A DNA stretch of 64,000 bases from contig NZ_SPQS01000002.1 in the NCBI RefSeq assembly GCF_004570865.1, forward strand, positions 248,001 through 312,000, read 5' to 3'. The notes under the pieces were generated by a model. The model was not told the origin of the DNA and searched no databases. It was given only the letters and a program-made list of their open reading frames with translations. This DNA is from Bradyrhizobium frederickii (lineage in GTDB: Bacteria; Pseudomonadota; Alphaproteobacteria; Rhizobiales; Xanthobacteraceae). This document shows positions 8,261 to 15,691 of this stretch, in pieces; position 1 is the first letter of the stretch; each line of letters opens with the position of its first letter. Both the position numbers and the translations under genes were made by a program.

Positions 8261-8290
8261 ACGGTCGGGGGTGATCGCACTCCCGGCCGT
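8261..8290 (+). terminator. Hairpin between TRAP binding-protein and permease genes
   Basis: Two 13-base arms (8261-8273 and 8278-8290) pair around the loop ATCG with two G-U wobbles, followed by TTTCACTCTT. It lies inside an apparent operon, so it probably stabilises or partly terminates the binding-protein mRNA rather than ending the operon. Confidence 0.6.
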
Positions 8291-8330
8291 TTCACTCTTG
8301 AATGGACGAGCCAATGCTGGGGGGACGAAG

Positions 8331-10364
8331 GTGCTGCGTGGGCTGAACCGTGTGCTCAATCATCTCGAGGAATGGCTGATCGCGACGATGATCGCGGCTG
8401 CGACGTCGCTGATCTTCGTCGCCGTGCTGCATCGTTACGGTGCCGGGCTGTCGATCGACATCGCCAAATGGGCGGAAGCCCGCAATCTGGCCTTCCTGGC
8501 CGTCCCGGCCCGCGCGGCGTTCGTCTGGCTTGCCGCGCTCGACCTGTCCTGGGCGCAGGAGCTCTGCATCTACATGTTCATCTGGATGGCGAAGTTCGGC
8601 GCCGCTTACGGCGTGCGGACCGGCATCCATGTCGGCGTCGACGTGCTCGTCAACATCCTTCCGGGCGGATCGCGCCGGCGCGTCATCACCTTCGGGCTGT
8701 TGTGCGGCGCGCTCTTTACCGCCATCGTCGCCTATTTCGGCGCCGCCTTCGTCGGCCAGATGTGGCAGACCGGCCAGCAGTCCAACGATCTGGAGGCGCC
8801 GATGTGGATGGTGTATCTCACCATCCCGCTCGGCTCCGGCTTGATGTGTTTCCGCTTCCTGCAGGTCGCCTGGTCGTTCTACCGCACCGGCGAGCTGCCG
8901 CATCACGACGTGGCGGGCGTCGAAGGCGTCGAGGTCGACCCGGTGCATCCAGCCCCGGTCACGCCTACCCAGGTGATCCGGGACGAGCGCAGCCCGCTCG
9001 GCTGGATCCTGATGCTGCTGCCGGTGCTGATCGTCGCCGTGTGCTTCGCGCATGCAGGCCACATCATCACGCTGCCGGAAGGCCTGCGCGTCCTCATCGT
9101 GTTCGCACTGCTGCTCTCCTTGATGCTGACGGGCATGCCGATCTCGATCGCGCTGGGTCTCACCGTGCTCAGCTTCATGTTCACGCTGACCGACGTGCGA
9201 ACCGAATCGGTGGCGCTGAAGCTGTTCACCGGCATCGAAAACTTCGAGATCATGGCGATCCCGTTCTTCATCCTCGCCGGTAACTTCCTGACCCATGGCG
9301 GGGTGGCGCGGCGGATGATCGCCTTCGCAACTTCCCTGGTCGGCCATTGGTACGGCGGTCTCGCTCTGTCGGGCGTCGTGGCCTGCGCGCTGTTCGCCGC
9401 GATCTCCGGCTCGTCGCCGGCGACCGTGGTGGCGATCGGATCGGTGATCCTGCCGGCGATGGTCGCGCAAGGCTTCCCGAAGCGGTTCGGCGCCGGCGTG
9501 ATCACGACCTCTGGTTCGCTCGGCATCCTGATTCCGCCGTCGATCCCGATGGTGCTCTACGCCGTCTCCACCAACAGCTCGGTGGGCAAGCTCTTCATCG
9601 CCGGCATCGTGCCGGGACTGGTGCTGGCCTCGTTGCTCGGCGCCACGACGTTCTATCGGGCCTGGCGCAACGACTATCCGCGGATGCCGAAGGCCACCTT
9701 CCTCCAGCGACTCGACGCCTTCCGCAAGTCGATCTGGGGCATCCTGCTGATCGTGATCGTGATCGGCGGCATCTACAGCGGCCTTTTCACGCCGACGGAA
9801 GCCGCCGCCGTCAGCGCGGTCTACGCCTTCATCGTCGCGGTGTTCATCTACAAGGATCTGAAGCTGAGCGACGTGCCGCGGGTGCTGCTGTCATCGGCGA
9901 ACCTTTCGGCGATGCTGCTCTACATCATCACCAACGCCGTGCTGTTCTCGTTCCTGATGACCTACGAGAACGTGCCGCAGGCGCTGGCGCAATGGATGAT
10001 CGACCAGGGCCTGGGGTGGATCGGCTTCCTGCTGCTCGTCAACCTGCTGCTGCTGGTGGCGGGCAACGTGATGGAGCCGTCCTCGATCATCCTGATCATG
10101 GCGCCGATCCTGTTTCCGGTCGCGATCAAGCTCGGCATCGATCCCATTCATTTCGGCATCCTGATGACGGTCAACATGGAGGTCGGCCTGTGCCATCCGC
10201 CTGTCGGTCTCAATCTCTACGTCGCCTCAGGAATCGCCAAGATGGGCATCACCGAGCTCACGGTCGCGGTGTGGCCATGGCTGCTCACCATGCTGGGCTT
10301 CCTCGTGGTGGTGACGTACTGGCCCGGCCTGTCGCTGTGGCTGCCGCGGCTGCTGGGAATGTAG
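8331..10364 (+). CDS. TRAP transporter fused small/large permease (DctQM)
   Basis: 677 residues if GTG at 8331 is used; it follows GGGGGGACGAAG and gives MLRGLNRVLN, while upstream in-frame starts lack a ribosome site. About residues 1-215 are DctQ-like (four helices, WAQELCIYMFIWMAKFGAA). A linker of about 35 polar residues leads to a full DctM domain (FSFMFTLTD region, GSSPATVVAIGSV, TTSGSLGILIPPSIPM, FTPTEAAAVSAVYA, GLCHPPVGLNLYV). It moves substrate across the inner membrane using the ion gradient. The fusion contrasts with the separate Q and M genes at 60.6-62.5 kb. Confidence 0.92.
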   Translation: MLRGLNRVLNHLEEWLIATMIAAATSLIFVAVLHRYGAGLSIDIAKWAEARNLAFLAVPARAAFVWLAALDLSWAQELCIYMFIWMAKFGAAYGVRTGIHVGVDVLVNILPGGSRRRVITFGLLCGALFTAIVAYFGAAFVGQMWQTGQQSNDLEAPMWMVYLTIPLGSGLMCFRFLQVAWSFYRTGELPHHDVAGVEGVEVDPVHPAPVTPTQVIRDERSPLGWILMLLPVLIVAVCFAHAGHIITLPEGLRVLIVFALLLSLMLTGMPISIALGLTVLSFMFTLTDVRTESVALKLFTGIENFEIMAIPFFILAGNFLTHGGVARRMIAFATSLVGHWYGGLALSGVVACALFAAISGSSPATVVAIGSVILPAMVAQGFPKRFGAGVITTSGSLGILIPPSIPMVLYAVSTNSSVGKLFIAGIVPGLVLASLLGATTFYRAWRNDYPRMPKATFLQRLDAFRKSIWGILLIVIVIGGIYSGLFTPTEAAAVSAVYAFIVAVFIYKDLKLSDVPRVLLSSANLSAMLLYIITNAVLFSFLMTYENVPQALAQWMIDQGLGWIGFLLLVNLLLLVAGNVMEPSSIILIMAPILFPVAIKLGIDPIHFGILMTVNMEVGLCHPPVGLNLYVASGIAKMGITELTVAVWPWLLTMLGFLVVVTYWPGLSLWLPRLLGM

Positions 10365-10381
10365 CCGCCGCGGGCGGTGTA

Positions 10382-10403
10382 CCTTCTCCCACAAGGGAGA
10401 AGG
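10382..10403. repeat. Intergenic palindrome, CCTTCTCCC-type
   Basis: A perfect 9-bp inverted repeat (10382-10390 with 10395-10403) around ACAA lies between the permease and sulfatase genes. The CTTCTCCC...GGGAGAAG sequence resembles short dispersed palindromes common in rhizobial genomes. It could also act as a terminator or mRNA stabiliser, though no T-run follows. Confidence 0.6.
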
Positions 10404-10433
10404 GAAGAGACCACCGTCCCGGGAGGAGCAAGC

Positions 10434-12362
10434 ATGACCGAACTCAGCAATGAGCCGAAGGACGCAACGCCCTCCGTCATCGCGCAGCAAGCGGCGATGC
10501 TGAACGCGTTGCCGTTTTCCGACACGCGGGATTTCGACGATGCCGCACGCGGATTCCTCGGCACCATCGAGAACGCGGAGATCACGAATCCGCAAGGGCG
10601 GACGGTTTGGAGCCTTGAGCCCTATGGCTTCCTGTCCACCGAGGAGGCGCCGCCCACAGTCAATCCGAGCCTGTGGCGGCAATCGCGTCTCAACATGCAG
10701 CACGGCCTGTTCGAGGTCGTGCCCGGCGTCTACCAGGTGCGCGGGCTCGACATCGCCAACATGACGCTGATCGAGGGCGACAGCGGCGTCATCGTCGTGG
10801 ATACCCTGACCTCGATCGAAGGGGCCCGCGCCGCGCTCGACCTCTATTTCAGGCATCGGGGCTTGAAGCCCGTTGCGGCCGTCATCTTTACCCACACGCA
10901 CACCGACCATTGGGGCGGCGCCCGCGGCGTGCTGGAGGAGGATGCGCTCGCGACCTGCGGCGTGCCCATCATCGCGCCGAACCTGTTCATGGAGCATGCC
11001 GTCTCCGAGAACATCATTGCGGGACCGGCGATGCTGCGCCGGGCGCAGTACCAGTTCGGGCCGCTGCTCGCCAAGGGGGCGCGCGGACAGGTCGATTGCG
11101 GTCTCGGCAAGTCGATGGCGGCGGGATCGGTTGCGCTGTTGCGCCCCACCGACCTGATCATGGCGACCGGCGATACGCGCGTGATCGATGGCGTCGCGTT
11201 CGAATTCCAGATGGCGCCGAACAGCGAAGCGCCGGCGGAGATGCACTTCTTCATCCCGCGCTACAGGGTGCTGAACCTCGCCGAGAACTGCACGCACAAT
11301 TTTCACAATCTGCTGCCGTTCCGCGGCGCCGACGTGCGCGACGCGCTGGCCTGGTCGAAATATCTGGGCGAGGCGTTGCAATTGTGGGACGGCAAGGCCG
11401 AGGCGGTGTGCGGCCAGCATCACTGGCCGGTGTGGGGACGTGAGCGCATCGGCACGATGATCCGGCAGCAGCGCGACCTCTACAAATTCGCGCATGACCA
11501 GACCATCCGCCTGATGAATCACGGCCTCACCGCGGCCGAGATCGCCGAGACGATCAAGCTGCCGAAGAGCCTGGAAGGCGCCTGGCACGGCCGCGGCTAT
11601 TACGGCCACATCCGCCACAATGTGAAAGCGATCTACCAGAAATATCTCGGCTGGTACGACGCCAATCCGGTCAATCTCGATCCGCTGCCGCCGGTCGAAT
11701 CCGGCAAGAAGTATGTGGAGTACATGGGCGGGGCCGACGCGATCCTGGCGCGGGCGCGCACCGATTTCGACAAGGGTGAGTTTCGCTTCGTCGCGCAGGT
11801 GCTCGGCCATCTCGTCTTCGCCGAGCCTGACAATGCGGCGGCACGCGGTCTCCTGGCCCATACGCTGGAGCAGCTCGGCTACGCCGCCGAAAGCGCGACC
11901 TGGCGCAACGCCTATCTGTTCGGCGCCCAGGAGCTGCGCCATGGCATGCCGAAGGTGCCGGCACGCCCGCCGATGCCGCGCGAGACGCTGGCCGCGCTGC
12001 GCACCTCCCAGCTCTGGGACGTGCTCGGCATCCGCCTCAACGGTCCCAAGGCGGACGGCAAGCACATCGTCTTGAACTGGAGCTTTTCCGACACCGGCGA
12101 GACCTTCGTGCTCAATCTGGAGAACTGCGCGCTGACTTACACCGAGGGCGCGCAGGCGGAAAACGCGGACGCCAGCTTCACGCTCGCGCGCGCAACGCTC
12201 GATGAGGTGATCGCGAAGCTGACGAGCTTTCCGGAAGCGGTCGCCGCCGGCAAGATCGAACTATCGGGCAACCCGATGCGCCTCGCCGAGCTGATGGGCC
12301 TGATGGATGAATTCCCGAGGATGTTCGAGATCGTCGAGCCGAAGCGGGCGGTGGTGAGATAG
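10434..12362 (+). CDS. Alkyl sulfatase, metallo-beta-lactamase type (SdsA1-like)
   Basis: 642 residues. The zinc motif HTHTDHWGG falls at residues 154-162 (His154, His156, Asp158, His159), followed by the metal-ligand region VSENIIAGPAMLRRAQYQFG and a second-metal HxxxH area (GQHHWPVWG). A dimerisation helix domain follows (about 390-500), and the last 120 residues form an SCP2-like lipid-binding domain. This is the three-part layout of SdsA1/BDS1 sulfatases, which hydrolyse alkyl sulfates such as SDS to an alcohol and sulfate. No signal peptide is visible, although some homologues are exported. The ATG lies after GGGAGGAGCAAGC. It is co-directional with the TRAP genes, which may import a product or substrate. 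Confidence 0.9.
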   Translation: MTELSNEPKDATPSVIAQQAAMLNALPFSDTRDFDDAARGFLGTIENAEITNPQGRTVWSLEPYGFLSTEEAPPTVNPSLWRQSRLNMQHGLFEVVPGVYQVRGLDIANMTLIEGDSGVIVVDTLTSIEGARAALDLYFRHRGLKPVAAVIFTHTHTDHWGGARGVLEEDALATCGVPIIAPNLFMEHAVSENIIAGPAMLRRAQYQFGPLLAKGARGQVDCGLGKSMAAGSVALLRPTDLIMATGDTRVIDGVAFEFQMAPNSEAPAEMHFFIPRYRVLNLAENCTHNFHNLLPFRGADVRDALAWSKYLGEALQLWDGKAEAVCGQHHWPVWGRERIGTMIRQQRDLYKFAHDQTIRLMNHGLTAAEIAETIKLPKSLEGAWHGRGYYGHIRHNVKAIYQKYLGWYDANPVNLDPLPPVESGKKYVEYMGGADAILARARTDFDKGEFRFVAQVLGHLVFAEPDNAAARGLLAHTLEQLGYAAESATWRNAYLFGAQELRHGMPKVPARPPMPRETLAALRTSQLWDVLGIRLNGPKADGKHIVLNWSFSDTGETFVLNLENCALTYTEGAQAENADASFTLARATLDEVIAKLTSFPEAVAAGKIELSGNPMRLAELMGLMDEFPRMFEIVEPKRAVVR

Positions 12363-12366
12363 GCGG

Positions 12367-12510
12367 CTCGTGCCCCGGACGCAGCGCAGCGCTTCTTCAG
12401 CGGTGCGCTGCAGAGCCGGGGCCCATGTTTCCGCGAGCATGCCCGACCGCGTGGGTCCCGGCTCTGCGCCGCAACGCCAAAGAGCGTTGCAGCGCGTCCG
12501 GGACACAAGA
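12367..12510. repeat. About 140-nt palindromic dispersed repeat, copy 1
   Basis: Ends read CTCGTGCCCCGGACGCAGCG and, at the right, GTCCGGGACACAAGA, so the element can fold on itself. Its reverse complement closely matches the copy at 40050-40190, including GAGCCGGGGCCCATG and GGGTCCCGGCTCTGCGCCGC. It fills most of the gap between convergent genes. Confidence 0.8.
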
Positions 12511-12526
12511 GTGGTAAGTGGCTGCG

Positions 12527-13597
12527 CTACTCCGCGCTGCTCACCAGCTTGATCCGCGGCGCCTTTTCTTCGGCGAGGCTGCGGTAGGCCGCGAGATAAT
12601 CCAGCGCCATGCGCCGCGCCGTGAAGCGCGTCTCGAATTGCTTGCGGATCGCGGCGCGGTCGAGTTGCGGAAGGCGGTTCACCACGCCCGCCGCGCTGAT
12701 CACGTCCTCGACGATGAAGCCGGTCAGGCCTTCGTCGATGATCTCCGGCACCGAGCCGCGGTTGAAGGCGACGACCGGCGTTCCGCAGGCCATGGCTTCG
12801 ATCATCACGAGGCCGAACGGCTCCGGCCAGTCGATCGGCAGCAGCAGCCCGAGCGCGCCGCTGAGGAAATCCGACTTCTCGTGATCGCCGATCTCGCCGA
12901 TGAACTCCACCAGCGGGTTGTTCTCGATCATCGGCCGGATCAGCTCGTCGTAGTAATCCTGATCGGCACGATCGACCTTGGCCGCGATCTTCAGCGGAAT
13001 GCCGCAATGGGTCGCGATCTTGATGGCGCGGTCGACGCCCTTCTCGGGCGCGATGCGGCCGAGCACGGCGAGATATTCCTGCCGCATGGGCTTCGGCGTC
13101 AGCAGGTTCTCCGGAAGACCGTGATGGATCGTCGTCACCCAATTGGCCTGCGGCACCGGCCGCCGCTGTGCGTTGGAGATCGAGATGACGGGCATCTTGG
13201 AGAAGGTGTTGAAGACCGGCTGATGCTCCGGCAGGTCGAGCCGGCCGTGCAGCGTGGTCAGGAACGGCGTCGGCTGCCGGTGGAACAGCGACCAGGGATA
13301 ATAGTCGAGATGGAAGTGGAGGAAGTCGAATTCCTCGTCATCACATTTCTGCCGCACACGCTCCAGCAGCACCATGTGCAGCGCATTGGGATCGCGCACG
13401 GAACCGTCGAGGCGAAGCGCCTTCGGCCACAGGGCATCGAGCTTGGCCGAGGTCTGCGAGTCGCCGCTGGCGAACAGCGTCACGTCGTGTCCAAGGGCCA
13501 CCAGCTCCTCCGTCAACCAATGCACCACCCGCTCGGTGCCGCCATACAGCTTGGGTGGAACAGCCTCCGTCAACGGAGCTACCTGCGCGATGCGCAT
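12527..13597 (-). CDS. Glycosyltransferase family 4 protein
   Basis: 356 residues with the GT-B fold of family 4: an N-terminal acceptor domain starting MRIAQVAPLTEAVPPKLYGG, the VLGRIAPEKGVDRAIK donor-domain start, and the E-x7-E motif EPFGLVMIEAMACGTPVV. The start is the ATG at MRIAQ, preceded by GAGGAGATGGTGAG; longer frames run into the promoter region. It would transfer a sugar from a nucleotide donor in the cytosol; donor and acceptor are unknown. It diverges from the ABC exporter, and a palindromic GGAAC-N17-GTT motif about 70 bp upstream suggests control by the EcfG general stress sigma factor. Confidence 0.9.
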   Translation of the reverse strand: MRIAQVAPLTEAVPPKLYGGTERVVHWLTEELVALGHDVTLFASGDSQTSAKLDALWPKALRLDGSVRDPNALHMVLLERVRQKCDDEEFDFLHFHLDYYPWSLFHRQPTPFLTTLHGRLDLPEHQPVFNTFSKMPVISISNAQRRPVPQANWVTTIHHGLPENLLTPKPMRQEYLAVLGRIAPEKGVDRAIKIATHCGIPLKIAAKVDRADQDYYDELIRPMIENNPLVEFIGEIGDHEKSDFLSGALGLLLPIDWPEPFGLVMIEAMACGTPVVAFNRGSVPEIIDEGLTGFIVEDVISAAGVVNRLPQLDRAAIRKQFETRFTARRMALDYLAAYRSLAEEKAPRIKLVSSAE

Positions 13598-13666
13598 CTC
13601 ACCATCTCCTCTGCGATCATGATTGTCGAAACCCCCCGCCAGTACGGCACCGGCATGCCAGATAGG

Positions 13667-13693
13667 GGAACGTTCCCGCAGTTGCGAAGTTCC
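13667..13693. promoter_or_regulatory. Palindromic, bidirectional EcfG-type promoter candidate
   Basis: On the plus strand GGAAC (13667-13671) and GTT (13689-13691) are 17 bp apart. On the minus strand GGAAC (13693-13689) and GTT (13671-13669) are also 17 bp apart. This matches the alphaproteobacterial EcfG pattern (GGAAC, 16-17 bp, then GTT) in both directions. The minus-strand copy lies about 70 bp from the glycosyltransferase start, the plus copy about 180 bp from the ABC exporter start. Confidence 0.5.
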
Positions 13694-13870
13694 TTCTCCC
13701 AAATGTTACTTCTTCGACACGTTGGAGAGCGCCGCGATCCTGCCACCACATCTTCGCAGATCGTCCGCATCCGCATGTCGTGATCGTCGAGCCCGGGAAC
13801 CCGGGCGAAGAGATCGATGTTCAGTCGATCAGTCACCAACGAAAAACCAGCATAATGGGGCGATAGCCAT

Positions 13871-15634
13871 ATGGATCAGCTTTCTGGATACGCGCGCAGG
13901 CCATTTGCCTTTGTCTTGCGCTATCTCCGGCGTCGTCTCGCGTCGCATTTGGTGATCCTGACCGCGGTCGTTGCCGCGGTTGCCTGCTCGGTAGGCACCC
14001 AGTACGGGGTCAAATCCCTGGTCGACAGCCTGTCGGCCGGCCCCTCGCATGGAGGCAGCGTATGGCTGGCATTCATTTTACTCATGTCGCTGATCGCTGC
14101 CGACAACTTCCTGTGGCGGATCGCGAGCTGGACGGCGAGCTTCACTTTCGTTCGTGTCACGGGTGATCTGCGCCGCGACATCTTTCGTCATCTGACCGGG
14201 CACGCGCCGAGCTATTTCTCCGACCGCATGCCGGGCATGCTGACGAGCCGCATCACGGCGACGTCGAACGCGGTCTTCACGGTCGAGAACATGTTCGTCT
14301 GGAACGTGCTGCCGCCCTGCATCGCCACAATTGCGGCAATTGCCCTGATTGGAACCGTCAGCCCTTATATGGCGCTCGGGCTGACCGTGATTGCCGGCGG
14401 CATGGTGGTCGCGATGTTCCACCTGGCCGCCGCCGGCAAGCCCCTGCACGACGATTTCGCCGACAAGGCGGCGGTCGTGGACGGCGAGATGATCGACGTC
14501 ATCAGCAACATGCCGCTGGTGCGGGCCTTCTGCGGCATCGGCCACGAACATGAGCGGTTCGACGCGACGGTGAATCGGGAACTCACCGCGCGAAGCCGCA
14601 GCCTGCGTTATCTGGAGAAGCTGCGGCTGTTGCATGCCGCTGTGACCGTGCTCCTGACGGTGGCGCTGATGGCCTGGGCAGTCACGCTCTGGCAGAAGGG
14701 GGAAGCGACCACGGGCGACGTCGTGTTGGTCTGCACGCTCGGCATCTCCATCCTGAGCGCCACGCGCGATCTCGCGGTGGCACTGGTCGACGTCACCCAG
14801 CACGTCGCCCGTCTGACCGAGGCAATCGCCACGCTGCTGGTGCCGCACGAGCTGCGCGACCACCCCGAGGCGGAGCCGCTGGTCAAGAGCGGCGCCTCGA
14901 TCGCGTTCAACAACGTCACCTTCGGCTATCCCGGCGGGGAGAAGATCTTCGAGCGGTTCAGCCTTCGCCTGCAACCCGGCCAGCGCGTCGGCCTGGTCGG
15001 CCAGTCCGGCGGCGGCAAGTCGACGCTGTTCACGCTGCTGCAGCGCTTCTACGATGTCGACGACGGCAGCATCACCATCGACGGGCAGGACATCTCGAAG
15101 GTCACGCAGCTCAGCCTGCGCGAGGCGATCTCCGTCGTGCCGCAGGACATCTCCCTGTTTCATCGCTCGATCCGCGAGAACATCCGCTACGGCCGCCCGA
15201 ACGCGACCGACGACGAGGTGCTGCGCGCCGCGATCGCGGCACGCTGCGATTTCGTCGAGAACCTGCCGGATGGTCTCGACACCATGGTCGGCGACCGCGG
15301 CGTCAAGATGTCGGGCGGCCAGCGCCAGCGCATCGCGATCGCGCGCGCCTTCCTGAAGGACGCGCCGATCCTGCTGCTGGACGAGGCCACCGCCGCGCTC
15401 GACAGCGAATCCGAGGAGGCGATCCGCGAGGCACTGTCGCGCCTGATGCGCGGCCGCACCGTGGTCGCGATCGCGCATCGGCTGGCAACGCTGCGTAATT
15501 TCGATCGCGTGGTGGTGCTCAGAAATGGTAAGATCATCGAAGACGGATCGCCCGAGCGCCTGATGCAGGGTCACGGACCCTATCGTGAACTGGTCACGCA
15601 GGAAATGAGTAGGCTGGCGCAAGCCGCCGCGTAA
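13871..15634 (+). CDS. ABC exporter, fused membrane and ATPase domains
   Basis: 587 residues: a six-helix exporter membrane domain (about 15-310) followed by an ATPase domain with Walker A GQSGGGKST (about 378-386), Q-loop VVPQDISLF, signature MSGGQRQRI (480-488), Walker B ILLLDEATAALD and H-loop AHRL. It would work as a dimer exporting lipid, glycan or a small molecule across the inner membrane. Substrate is not evident; the glycosyltransferase on one side and the glucosidase-like enzyme on the other suggest a glycan or glycolipid. The ribosome site is weak (GGGGCGA). It may be the first gene of the 13.9-19.7 kb run. Confidence 0.92.
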   Translation: MDQLSGYARRPFAFVLRYLRRRLASHLVILTAVVAAVACSVGTQYGVKSLVDSLSAGPSHGGSVWLAFILLMSLIAADNFLWRIASWTASFTFVRVTGDLRRDIFRHLTGHAPSYFSDRMPGMLTSRITATSNAVFTVENMFVWNVLPPCIATIAAIALIGTVSPYMALGLTVIAGGMVVAMFHLAAAGKPLHDDFADKAAVVDGEMIDVISNMPLVRAFCGIGHEHERFDATVNRELTARSRSLRYLEKLRLLHAAVTVLLTVALMAWAVTLWQKGEATTGDVVLVCTLGISILSATRDLAVALVDVTQHVARLTEAIATLLVPHELRDHPEAEPLVKSGASIAFNNVTFGYPGGEKIFERFSLRLQPGQRVGLVGQSGGGKSTLFTLLQRFYDVDDGSITIDGQDISKVTQLSLREAISVVPQDISLFHRSIRENIRYGRPNATDDEVLRAAIAARCDFVENLPDGLDTMVGDRGVKMSGGQRQRIAIARAFLKDAPILLLDEATAALDSESEEAIREALSRLMRGRTVVAIAHRLATLRNFDRVVVLRNGKIIEDGSPERLMQGHGPYRELVTQEMSRLAQAAA

Positions 15635-15691
15635 GCCAACAATCGCGTTCTCGAGTCGGTCGCGTTTCAAACAAGCGCAGGGGAGCTGCTC

